Assembly (NCBI GenBank): GCA_025642065.1
Contig: JAODUP010000277.1
Location: forward strand, 1-64,000
DNA: 64,000 bases
Direction: 5' to 3'
Origin: Paralvinella palmiformis
Taxonomy: Eukaryota; Annelida; Polychaeta; Terebellida; Alvinellidae
Shown: piece by piece, positions 49,144-60,307 of the stretch
Layout of the letters: every line of letters begins with the position of its first letter
Numbering within the stretch: the first letter of the stretch is position 1
The notes under the pieces: model-generated
Seen by the model: only the letters and a program-made list of their open reading frames with translations
Databases searched by the model: none
Told to the model about the DNA's origin: nothing
Made by a program: the position numbers and the translations under genes

Positions 49144-51960
49144 TTGAGGGATCAGATATCTCTGTTCCATTTAAATTGTCGCGGTCTCTCCGCAAATTGG
49201 GATTCATTTCACGACCTCATTTGCAATTTAAGATGTCTTTCTTTTTCGTTTGATGTAATAGGCATCAGTGAAATTTATCAGTGCAAAAATGATGCACGTC
49301 TTCGATTAACTGGGTATCATAATATTATTTCACGACATCGAGAGGACGGGCCCAGAGGTGGTGTAGGTCTCTTTATAAAAGATAATCTGATATATAAACT
49401 TAGAGACGATATCAGTGTATTTATTCCTCATATTTTTAATCAGTTTTTTATCGAAATAACCAATACACACGGAAAAAATCTAATAATAGGTGTTATTTAT
49501 AGAACAAACAGTGGGCCGCACGCCCATCTTGACATTTTTTCTCGCACTATGCAAGATATTATGGACACTATCCAGCACGAAAACAAGCCATGTGTATTCA
49601 TGGGTGATATGAATATCGATTTATTAAAATGTGGTGATCACAGTAAAACTAATGAATATCTTGATACCACATGGTTATTTACCGGTTATTACAAAGCCGA
49701 CAAGAATATGCTCATCATCGGCTACTTTGATAGATCACATATACATAAATGACATATCATCCACACATCACTCTGGTATCATTATCACCGACGTCGCCGA
49801 TCATTTTGGAACGTTTCTCATTACTCACAATGAAAAATAACATCATAAAGCTACTGTCGTCAAAACCAGATCATTCTCTCAAGCAAACATCCAAGTATTT
49901 AAAGAAAACCTAGAGGCACAAAATTTCCAGTTCATTAATAACATAGAATGCCCCAATAGTGCATACGATGAATTCATGAAAATATATTCTGCTATATTCA
50001 ACAAATTCTTTTCTCTCCATGAGTCAAATCCTTCAAGATTTTTGAAACGACAGTCTTGGTTGACCAGTGGACTTTTAACATCATCCCGAACAAAAGCTAA
50101 ATTACTTGTGAAAATATACAGAAATATAAATCCTTCTATAATACTTTTAATACATTAAAGCGGAAAATGAAAGCTTCATATTATAGACAAATACTTGAAG
50201 AACATAAACATGACAGTAAAAATGTTGGTCAATATTAAAGCAAGCAATAGGAAAACTTAGCAATAAATCGTCCTTCCCTAGCGAATTTCTCATAAACAAT
50301 ATTCCGGTTTCAGACAAAAAAGAAATAGCTGAAAGCTTCAATATATTCTTTACCAACATAGGTACTCGCACAAGTCATAACGTTCCACCATCAAATAAAT
50401 GTTTCTCACCATTCATGACCCAACCATTACGTAATAGCATTTTCATCCAATATGTGTCGCCACAAGATATCATTGACATTACTAATAAAATTAAACCTAA
50501 ATCTAGTTCTGGACAGGATGAAATATCGACAAATGAAAGCAACAATCACACATATAATTAACCCGATCACTCATATTATTAATCAATCTTTACAAACAGG
50601 TATAGTTCCAAATAAAATGAAAATAGCCAAAGTCGTACCAATATTTAAATCTTCTAATGAATCACTTCTGAAAAATTATAGACCAATTAGCCTTCTGTCA
50701 GCATTTTCAAAGGTACTAGAAAGAGCGATGTACAATCAATTAATGACATTTTTAACAACAAATAATATTCTTTACAAGCATCACTATGGGTTTCGTCCAA
50801 ATCATTCAACAATTCATTCCATTATTCATCTACTCAACCACTGTGGCGAAGCGGCATCTAAATCATCTCCTGAATATACACTTGCAACCCTATGTGATCT
50901 ATCAAAGGCATTTGATGTCATAGACCATGAAATATTGTTAAACAAATTATTTAGATATGGAATAAAAGGAACAGTAAATGACTGGTTTAGAAGTTATTTG
51001 TCGAACTGGTTACAATATGTTGACATAGATGGAAATAAATCATCAACTGTAGCTGTTAGCTGTGGAGTCCCAAAATGATCCATACTTGGACCACTACTGT
51101 ATTTAATTTATGTTAATGATATTGGAAATTCTTGTCAATGTAATATTTTGTCATTTGCTGATGATACAACCTTGTATGTGTCACATTCAAATATTAATGA
51201 ATTGTTTTTAATTGCCAATAAACAATTGGATAATCTATTTATGTGGTTCTGTGCCAATAAGTTGGCTCTTAACGAAACCAAAACCAAATACATAATTATC
51301 AGGCCATCTCATATGAGACCTAATTTGGCCCAATTAAATATCACCATCAATGGCATTCAATTAGACAGAATCGGGAATGACTGTAATGAGCAATATTGCA
51401 AATTTCTTGGAATTCACATAGACGAAAACTTGACCTGGAAATACCACATCAATCAAGTATGTAAGAAGGTTTCCAGGGCATTGTTTTCTATAAAGCAAGT
51501 GAAGCGTGCGTTGCCCACTGATTGTCTCAAAACATTATATTATGCTTTGGTACATTCTCATTTTGCGTATGTTATCATAGCCTGGGGAAATGCCAACAAC
51601 TCTATCTTAAAACCCTTAGTTACATTGCAAAAGAGAGCAATTCGTGTAATACACAATGCACATTATAATAGTCACACTGAACCAAAGTTTAAATCATCTG
51701 GAATACTTAAAATTCCTGATTTATTGGTGTACCAATCCCTTATATTTATGTTTGACTATCTTTTAAACAAACTGCCACCTTCATTCAACGGAACATTCAC
51801 CGTAAAAAGTACCACTTGACACGCGGAACTTTTAAACGTCACGTCAAAAGTTGCATTCTAAGTGAATATGGGAGTTCCGTTCATTGTGAGTACTATAAAT
51901 GTTCTGAATGCCAAAAACATTAACAATGCTGTGGTAGAATCGTTTGTTTTGATAATGGAA
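49144..51960 (+). pseudogene. LINE ORF2: endonuclease and reverse transcriptase
   Basis: Endonuclease (APE type): LFHLNCRGLSANWDSF, DVIGISEIYQ, GGVGLFIKD, GVIYRTNSGPHA, VFMGDMNIDLL, then after a shift near 49660 SATLIDHIYIND and [54 protein letters not shown]-stop-SILGPLLYLIYVND, then SFADDTTLYVSH with an intact FADD box, and the thumb with LGIHIDENLTWKYHI and LVTLQKRAIRVI. Disabling changes: shift near 49660, breaks around 50150-50500, and an in-frame TGA at 51076 inside the GVPQG motif. The end runs into a TA/TATG tract at 51985. A CR1-group LINE by motif style. Confidence 0.85.
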
Positions 51961-51984
51961 CATTAATATCATGTTCCTATCACA

Positions 51985-52036
51985 TATATATGTATGTGTG
52001 TGTATATATGTATGTATGTGTGTGTATATATATATG

Positions 52037-52077
<41 letters not shown>

Positions 52078-52146
52078 CATATATAGTGTGTGTGTGTTGT
52101 ATGTATGTTGTGTATGTATGTATGTATGTATATGTATATATGTATG

Positions 52147-52240
<94 letters not shown>
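51985..52240. repeat. TATG / TA microsatellite at LINE 3' end
   Basis: TGTA/TATG units then long TA runs, directly downstream of the LINE. Numerous open frames across it are artefacts. Confidence 0.95.
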
Positions 52241-52243
<3 letters not shown>

Positions 52244-52659
52244 ATCGATTGATGTCATTCATATTTAGCTGTAGTATATCGTCTTACTTCGACTGTACCG
52301 ATTCTATCACGTGAAGGCTTTACAAAACATACATGTATATGTACTTATGAGTATGCGATTCGCATGGCGTGATGTTTCCACCTACGAGTTCTATCTCTTG
52401 TTACCAGCTCACACACAAACACCGGCTGTTACAAGTTATTGTGATATAAAATAGTATGAAATGAATAATTGTTAATGTATAAAATATAAATTGTAAAACT
52501 ATGTAAGTGTTTAGATCTTCCAACATTGGTGTACAGACGAATCCGAGGGTATACGATAGAATTGTATAAGAATGGAAGATATGATCAGGATGCAGAAATG
52601 CAGCTGCCAGTAAATAACAACAATACGAAAGGACATCATATGAAATTATATAAGGAACA
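52241..52659. other. Stretch without recognised features
   Basis: AT-rich; nothing supportable beyond the flanking repeats. Confidence 0.5.
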
Positions 52660-52860
52660 AAGTGTATAATAAGGCACAGGCACATATAATCTCGAACCGT
52701 GAATTGAAACTCTGGACCATTCTTCAGGGGACTGAACCCAGAGTGGCGACTTTTCATGCTGAGACATATGTAGTGTCTGACCATTCCCTAAGCCGCCAAG
52801 CAAGAAAAAGCGAAACATCTACAACCGTGGAGTGTGGGAAAAGAATACCCAAATCAGATC
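52660..52860 (-). repeat. Dispersed repeat R, 3' module
   Basis: Reverse complement of the module seen at 26888-27030: GGCACAGGCACA, ATCTCGAACCGTGAATT, CTTCAGGGGACTGAA, AGTGGCGACTTTTCATGCTG. Followed at 52895 by a TG run. Confidence 0.8.
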
Positions 52861-52893
52861 ACGACAGTTGTGAGGTTTTCAAAGGTCAGTTTG

Positions 52894-52927
<34 letters not shown>

Positions 52928-53099
52928 CGCGCGCGCGCATGTGTGTGTTTTAATATAGCTGGGTTTTGTTTTGGCAATGTGACCACTAATCTATTTACTG
53001 ATATGTACACACAAATAGGTGAAGCAACGCGGCTAATTCATTCCGTTATTTACACTTTTAATATATTTTCAATAGGTTTATCTGAAAGATAGATTTCGG

Positions 53100-53330
53100 G
53101 TGCCTCAGTGGGCTAAATGGTTGGCTATATATCTATAGTAACTGCGTTCAAAACTCGACCAGGCTATATCAGAAGGTCGTTTCATCTTTCACTCCTTCTC
53201 ATTACCTTTGGAGGTCGCTCGGCCCATTTAGCCTATCTGGTGCACACATCTCGCCATAAAATAGCAACGTTTGAAAGATGGGTTCCAGGTTGCTTAAGGC
53301 AGCACTGCATGCTGGTGAATAAATAATTAA
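53100..53330 (+). mobile_element. SINE family A, variant head
   Basis: Body CATTACCTTTGGAGGTCGCT / CGGCCCATTTAGCCTA matches the family; the head (GGTGCCTCAGTGGGCTAAAT) differs; ends in AATAAATAATTAAATAATC. Confidence 0.7.
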
Positions 53331-53455
53331 ATAATCATTGTAAATAATAACAAATTCAGTCAGACTGCAATTGAGGCTCCATGAAGTTTATCTGAAGGTT
53401 TCTATTTATGAAAATCTCATATTTTAAATATTGATTTCTATCTTCTGTTTTTATT

Positions 53456-54460
53456 TCAGTTAACTAATTATATTTAATATTACCAGTCTGTTGATTATCT
53501 TCTCTCAGTAAAATACATAATCTAGTAATAGTTGTTGTTGACATATGGAAGTTGATATCTTATATGAGTGTCAATGCAGTACATTATCGCCTCACATAAA
53601 GAATCACCATGCCATTTATTATGATTTAATGGGATTTGGTAACACAGGGATCTGCCACATTATGTCATAACTAAGATTTTAGAATATCGATGGCTTTCTT
53701 TTGACACAGAAAACAAATAGCTTTGTTTCTGTTTGTTTTCTATTTTTATAATATCTAATAACCATTTTAAAACTAGACCAGTTGAATAATATGTTATTAC
53801 TACAATAATTAATTATTACAAAATTATACTTACTTGGATTTGTTGTTGTTTCATAAAGATCTAATTAAGTCTATATTCCATTTTTTAAATTTGTCATGAT
53901 TTTAAGGGGGTGCATTATATAAGCAATGCATCCTCCTTTTCAACATTCTACGTGCGATTGCTGTCATTAAAATGATGTATTATGACTGTTGAAATTAACA
54001 ATTTGAATTGAATTAAAACACCTTTAAAACTTATTTTCATAAACATCTTAAAACAATCTACAATGTGTTCTAAAATGTTGATCAAAACATTTTTTAAACC
54101 TAGCTTACATTATAACATCATGACAATATTACTGAATTAAGAATTTTTGTAATAATGTTTTATCAAATATTTTCTAAGTAGTTGTATAATGTGTTTACGG
54201 AGAAAATTATGACATTAAAAAATCCATTGACTATATTTAATCAAATTATAACTTGTAAAAAATATAATGTCAAATGTGTCTCGTATTTTTGGTCATATGT
54301 CTACAATAAACTGATTTTAGTATATATATAATTTGTAATTATTTATTTTAGTCCTTGTAATTTTAACCTTAATTATTAGATAGTCAGTAAGTTAATTATG
54401 CAATTAATGTAATTATGATGTTATCCTAGCTTACATTTTATCTTTATAATAATAATAATT
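53456..54460. repeat. 1 kb repeated segment, inverted partner of 8155-9300
   Basis: Reverse complement match to 8155-9300 through most of its length. Differs by small indels. No coding frame recognised. Confidence 0.8.
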
Positions 54461-54819
54461 TGCGAGTTCAAGAAAATACAGTGATTCTAGGGCAAATTGT
54501 GGAAACGTCGAATGATTCTGGTGACTAGGAATAGTCACTGTTTAGTCATCGTAAATGGATGCTTGACTTTGCCAACGATCGTTACGATGTGCCAATGGTA
54601 AATGGATGACATGTCAATCGTATAAGGCAGTAAAATATATATATATATATATATATATAATCTTAAACTGTTGTCTGATGTATTTGTGAGTCCCTGAGGC
54701 AAGTCGACTGCAAGCATCGAATCGAGAATTGAAACTGTTTAAATACACATTTATTCCATACATTCTATTAGATCTAGTGTCTTTAAAGGAGAATTGTTCA
54801 AATTTACCGAAAGGAAACC

Positions 54820-55009
54820 AGGGCGCCTCCGTGGTCTAGCGGTAGCGTGTTGGACTACAGATCACTACCACCCATGTTCGAATCTCGGGGTGGGCATATC
54901 TGAAGGTTGTTTCGTCTTTGACTTCGCCTCATTACCTTTGGAGGTCGTTCGGCCCATTTAGCCTACCACGTTCACAAAAGTGGCCGTAAAATATCAATCA
55001 TCATCAATC
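54820..55009 (+). mobile_element. SINE family A with perfect target-site duplication
   Basis: Head GCGCCTCCGTGGTCTAGCGG (A-box-like) and B-box-like GTTCGAATCTCGG, then the family body and a tail of ATCA/ATC units. ACCGAAAGGAAACC at 54806-54819 recurs exactly at 55010-55023, a 14 bp target duplication that defines both ends of the insertion. Confidence 0.9.
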
Positions 55010-55199
55010 ACCGAAAGGAAACCGTCGGAATTGTATATACTTATAGTTATAGTCGCTATTTAGTATTGCCATAATTGGGGATTTCCAAGAAATATCTTCA
55101 TTTTCTGTAACCGAATAGATATGCTGTTGAGGTTAGTTTTGACACATCGATTGTAGATCTAATAAGTTTGTATTATTGGCAAAATAACACTTTATCATG

Positions 55200-56056
55200 A
55201 TTAATTTATTTATTGGCGTATATAATCGCTTTGTTTTAAGGATAGTAATAATTATTAATATCTTCATTCTTCCGACATGATAATTAAAATGGCCGGCAGC
55301 CGGGTCCCGAAACTTGGCGAAAGATTGTAAACAGTTTTTTTCATCCGGCAGCCGAATCCTGAAAGAAAGTATCGACGACTGGTTACCCGGCAGCGGGTTA
55401 TACAACGCTAATATTTGTTCTTGTTCAGCCGGCACAAAGTTGTAGTGGTTATCCATTTTGCACATAACTGGAGGGTGTGGAAATTCCACACCGTCGTACA
55501 CATTAAGGATATAATGTGAGTGGAGTTTCTGCTGCACAGCTAGTACAGAACCAAAAGGAGCAACGCCATACTTGGTCTGCACAATAATATTATTATCCAC
55601 TAACATTGGCTGTATGAGAGCATTTGGGGTGATCTCATTCATTGTGGTTTTGAAGCTTGCCAAATCAGGTTATTCACCACAGCATGGATTGTACCATGTT
55701 GATGTAATTGTTGGTCTGGGATCTGTCCTCTCAGTTTCAGATACATCTTTGTATTTGCCATATCCAACTATAGTTAACGAATGTACTTCATCTCCAGCAA
55801 TCTTTTCCCCTCTTGGCTGATGCCATGTTTTTGGCTGAGATGTCTTTGCTACATCTTCTGGGATAGCTCTCAGTTTCATCATCTTGAACTTGGCCACCTG
55901 ATACAGCAGTCCTGCAACATGGCCACATCTCCCTCCAACACCCTTAGCACATGAACATGATGCGCTGATGACACTTGGTCCTTGCCCATCACTTGTTGCT
56001 TGACGTTCTGTGTCTCCAGGGCTTGTTGATGAAACAACTGGACTACCAAGCTCAAC
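55200..56056 (-). pseudogene. SWIM zinc-finger protein relic
   Basis: The exon reads on the minus strand from acceptor TTTTTATCAG (56057-56066): VELGSPVVSSTSPGDTE, then a SWIM zinc finger SCSCAKGVGGRCGHVAGLLY (CxC...CxH), then KTWHQPRGEKI. A TAA at about 55667 interrupts the frame after NPCCGE, yet the same frame continues with LASFKTTMNEITPNALIQPM, YGVAPFGSVLAVQQKL and on to about 55280. SWIM fingers of this CxCx6CxH style occur in a metazoan family that often carries a YqaJ-like nuclease; no nuclease is visible here. Either a pseudogene or one sequencing error. Confidence 0.6.
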
Positions 56057-56254
56057 CTGATAAAAAGAAATGCATAGTCATTACCAAGAGTATAGTATCA
56101 CTAGTAGTTTGTTAATAATTAAATTTAACTTTGTAAACACTATAGGCATTCTGCTCAGATTATATATAATCATTAAGTGGTTTGGATAACATGTATTAAT
56201 AGAAATATTAATGAACATTTAATACAATGTCTACATAACACATATATACTGTAT

Positions 56255-56360
56255 CAGGGTTCACAGAGATCCTTGAAAACCTGGAATTTGAATATTTGGA
56301 TTCCAGGCTGGAAAGTCCTGGAATTTTTGTAGAGGTCCTTGAAAGTCCTGGAATTTGGAC
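56255..56360. repeat. hAT-MITE-like fragment
   Basis: CAGGGTTC followed by repeats of TCCTTGAAAGTCCTGGAATT, a pattern seen in non-autonomous hAT elements. Other end not found. Confidence 0.35.
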
Positions 56361-56692
56361 ATATAGATCGATATTTCTGATCATAAGCATACATGAATTC
56401 ATTCATTACACTTCTTCCGAAATATGGGTGTATTTCCGCACATTAAACATTCGTGAATTAATTGAAAAGGTCCTTGACATTGACCTGAAGAGGCTGAACG
56501 CACACGTATGGGGCCATATATAATCCAGTTTATGTACATGTGTATGAGGGAAAGGAACATTCACTGTAATATATGTATTAAACATTGTCAGATACTAAAA
56601 TTATTAGCGAAGCCGAAGTAGTGGATTAATTAGACTAGATCTAGTACTAGACTGACACTAGATCTAGTAGAATAAGAATAACCTTTTAGGCC

Positions 56693-56780
56693 AAATATTT
56701 ATGACCTTTTCCAAGGTAAGCATCCCCAGAAGCTTTGTTCCTGACATAATTTTCAACCAAACTATACGTAAATTCTGGAA
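56693..56780 (-). pseudogene. Possible upstream exon of the SWIM relic
   Basis: Minus-strand segment after TTTGTTTATAG reading PEFTYSLVENYVRNKASGDA and YLGKGHKYLA, then a TAA just before a possible donor. Plausible because such proteins have a KG-x-x-Y motif before the SWIM finger, but the link is uncertain. Confidence 0.3.
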
Positions 56781-56973
56781 CTATAAACAAATCACAATCA
56801 CTGTATCAGTGTATGTCACTGTACTGGTATAGGATTCCGCCATGTTGATATTTCGTGTGAAGCCCCCTTAGCCTCGATCTGTGTGTACTCGTGAATATTC
56901 AGTAGGCAATATTAAGAAAGGTCTATTGGAGGATGATTAACAATTAAATGAAGCCACTGTCACTGCATGCCCA

Positions 56974-56975
<2 letters not shown>

Positions 56976-57007
<32 letters not shown>
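56976..57007. repeat. TA microsatellite
   Basis: Perfect TA run. Confidence 0.9.
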
Positions 57008-57009
<2 letters not shown>

Positions 57010-58224
57010 AGCACCTACCCAAGAGTACTGCGTCTTGCTTGTCATCCAATTAATGAATAATTCTGAATTAGTACCTTAAGTTCTAGAAACAAATATCAGG
57101 TCAATTGATTTTGGCTACAAACAACACCAGTGTATGATTATCATAGCCTAACAATGAGGCCCTAACTTATTGTATAATAATTTTACTTTTAATATTACAA
57201 TATTATATTAATAACATATTAATAATTTAAGCCTTTCTAAAGAATACTTTTCAGGTATATCTGGGAAAAATATGTCATGAATTTCTTGGCTATGTCAATA
57301 TTTATTTAAAAAAATGTTTTTGACAGTTTGTGATGCTATCCTGTGATAAACCTGTTGATGACATGACATCATAAACCTCATGATATTGTGTCATAAACTT
57401 GCCAACCGTGTAAAGTGTTCAGCACACAGATTTCAGAACTGTTCAGTTTTAAAAAATCGGCCAAGTGGTTAAGAAGTTAGAGGACTTTAAAGACCCCAAC
57501 TTACAGATTTTCACAAATCAAGAAGGTGATGATGATTGATGTTTTAATGCCACTTTTGCTAGGCTAAATGGGCCAACACAACAGCAAGAGAAAAATAGGT
57601 TGTAACTTACCTACAAACTTGATGTTTAGTATTCTATGAAAACTAATTATTATTATCTTGACCGTTGACCCATTATGGGTTAAGGTCATTACCAAAATGT
57701 TTAAAATTGATTGGTGTTGAAACATGGCAAGTAGTATATCAAATTGAAGAATATTATATATACATAGTGAATCTACAAGAATATAATGAATATCTTATCA
57801 TGTTAAGATGACATTACCTGATTTGAGATGACATTAACATGACATTACCTGACATATGTATCACTGTGAAGAGATGCTGCTGTGTAATAACACTCACCCA
57901 CTGAGTGGTGTATGATTTTTATTACACCATAGCACTATAATTTTATCTAGCTGAGTAAATGTATATTCTTTTAAGTGAATAAATGAGGCATCTAACTAAG
58001 TTAGTTAGTCTTACTAGAGTTAGAATTATCAGTTTGTCTTATGTAACTTTTGGGGTTAAGTTTTAGTTAGGATTTGGTTATCCAACCTTTTTCAATAAAT
58101 ACTGAAACTGATTAGTGATTTTATCTTGTTAGGTTAATGATGTGATAGTGTAGTTTAACTGCACCACCACGTCCTTAACCTTACAAGATAAAATTAACTA
58201 GAATAACTAAATCAGAGTATAAGA
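57010..58224. other. Intergenic stretch
   Basis: AT-rich. A short SINE A remnant (GATGTTTTAATGCCAC, GCTAAATGGGCC) lies at about 57537-57575 in minus orientation. No gene seen. Confidence 0.5.
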
Positions 58225-58515
58225 CTCATTAAGCCAAAGCATTGTGGGTTCGAGGCTCTGGAAACTGCAATGCTGTTATGTAGCGACTGGTTCGCTCATC
58301 CATGAAAATGAGAACCACTGACAGGATGGGATGGCTGTGTGTTTGAGTAGCGCTTTGCACCTTTATTGGCACCATGCATTATCTGCTTCCTCAGGAGTTG
58401 AGATATGTGCTGGATTAGAACAGGTCTGAGTCAGGGATAATAATACTGTAAAATGCCTTAGAGTAGCTATCTAGCTGGATAGAGTGCACATAAACGACAT
58501 GTATTATTATTATTA
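58225..58515 (+). mobile_element. SINE family B
   Basis: B-box-like GGGTTCGAGGC, TGGTTCGCTCATCCATGAAA, GGGATGGCTGTGTGTTTGAG and the ending AGGTCTGAGTCAGGGATAAT. Diverged copy of the 27358 element, with the head truncated. Confidence 0.8.
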
Positions 58516-60307
58516 TAAAATATAGAGTTAACCCTAATATGTTCCTTGTTTTGAGGGATATAGCACCTGACTGAAATATATTATGAACCATATCAGGCAG
58601 TTAAGAAAAATAAAAAGAGAGTAAACAATATATTAATTAATTAAGGGACATTGACCAAGGAAAATAATTTTCATGAAAAGGAAGAAAAACATTTAATAAT
58701 CACTTCCCATATCCATCACTTTAATAATTATCTTCAAAATATACTTAATTAATAGATTTTTATATAGAACTTTCATTAGTCAGTGTTGCACCAAACGTTA
58801 TGGAATTAAATGTGCAAAACTGATACTTAAACTTCCTAAGTGTAATTTAGTGCAATGGGACGATTTCCCAAGAAACTGCCAATGGCCATTTGGTAACCTG
58901 ATTGAATAAAAGGAATAATATATATTTAAGGACCATTGAAACATTAAATATATTTTACAAATGTTTACATTTTATATGGTAAATTGGTTTGAAATATTTA
59001 TTTACATATGAACTAAATATCGTACTTGTGTTTGTGGGATTTTTCTTGGCCATATCTACCAATTGTTAGCAGAGCCAAGGCTATGAAACAAAACACCCAC
59101 TCACTGCAACAAAATAAAATAGTAGCATATATTGATCCAAAAGATGGAGCCACACACATGTGCACACACAGACTGGTGGGACATCACACACGTTTCAGCA
59201 TGAAAATCTGATTGTCTGGATTCAGTCCCACGATGAATTGTCCAGAGTTTCAATTCACACCTTGAGACTATCTGTGCCAGGGCCTTATTCTACACAACTA
59301 AAACATACACAAACAGACATATGATTATATGTAGAAAAATGGGTTTGAAACATCTAATTTGCCATCTGGTGACCAATAACTATGCTATCTTTGAGATATT
59401 ATAAAAGAACATTACACAATTTTTTTTAAACTGTTTTTTATTAACCCTTTTCACATAAATGTAGAGAATATTTAAACCAATAATATTCCTCTTTAGGTGC
59501 CTATACAAGGAAGTAAACCCAGGTTTGACTTATTTCATAGTATGCGTTTAGCAGATATGTACAGTTGCTGTAGGATGTAATATTAGGATTAAGTGGAATA
59601 TTATTTTTAAATTAGATTTATAATAACCAATGGTATTGATGTATAAAGTAAAACACAATTGGCTAGCTATTAGTAGTTTTGATTCAAGGCATCTACCCAG
59701 TACATTGTTCCGCAAAACTGAAGCCTTTAAATGTTTTGTAAATCATTAATAAGAAGTTGCTCTTAAATTTTAAATTCTTTTCTGGAGAAGACAATTGTGC
59801 AGATATATTTCTTATAATAAACTTTTGGTCATGAGTAGAGAAAATATCTTTTTCATACTTGCAAAAACATCCTTCATGCATCGACATTAGTTCCAGTATG
59901 TTAGAATATTGTCTATGGCATGATTATAGTCGGTATCATTCTTTCGGATGCTGCCTGCAACTGTAAGTTTAATATTACAACTTAATCCTATCTCAAAATC
60001 AAATTGAATATGTTAGCTGAATGCAAAGTCCAAGATTATATTATCAAATACTCAGTGTCAGCATTCAGTTAGCTATGAATTGGAGACCGTCTTAAAACTG
60101 TTAAATATTTCCATAATGAAATTGTAATTATGCTAATTTGCGTTGCTCTTTTCTGTTATCTAATGGGACCAAATATAATTGTATTGGAAGGATGTGGTCA
60201 GTTTGGAACACCTAATTTATGCATAAAAAAGGATCCAAACTGCCACAAAATCTGCCTGTTTTATTACCTTTGATATGTTTTTGACATATGTGTTGCTGAT
60301 TCTGCAG
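58516..60307. other. Region upstream of the TRIM gene
   Basis: AT-rich with one repeat R module (59165-59310). An upstream noncoding exon of the TRIM gene is likely, since TTCTGCAG immediately precedes its ATG, but I could not locate it. Confidence 0.4.
59165..59310 (+). repeat. Dispersed repeat R, 3' module
   Basis: GACTGGTGGGACATCACACA, CAGCATGAAAATC, TCTGGATTCAGTCCCACGA, TATCTGTGCCAGGGCC, ending in a weak CA-rich tail. Confidence 0.75.

Noticed and set aside
51969..52314. Five overlapping frames of 74-97 codons
   Set aside because: TA/TATG repeat translation.
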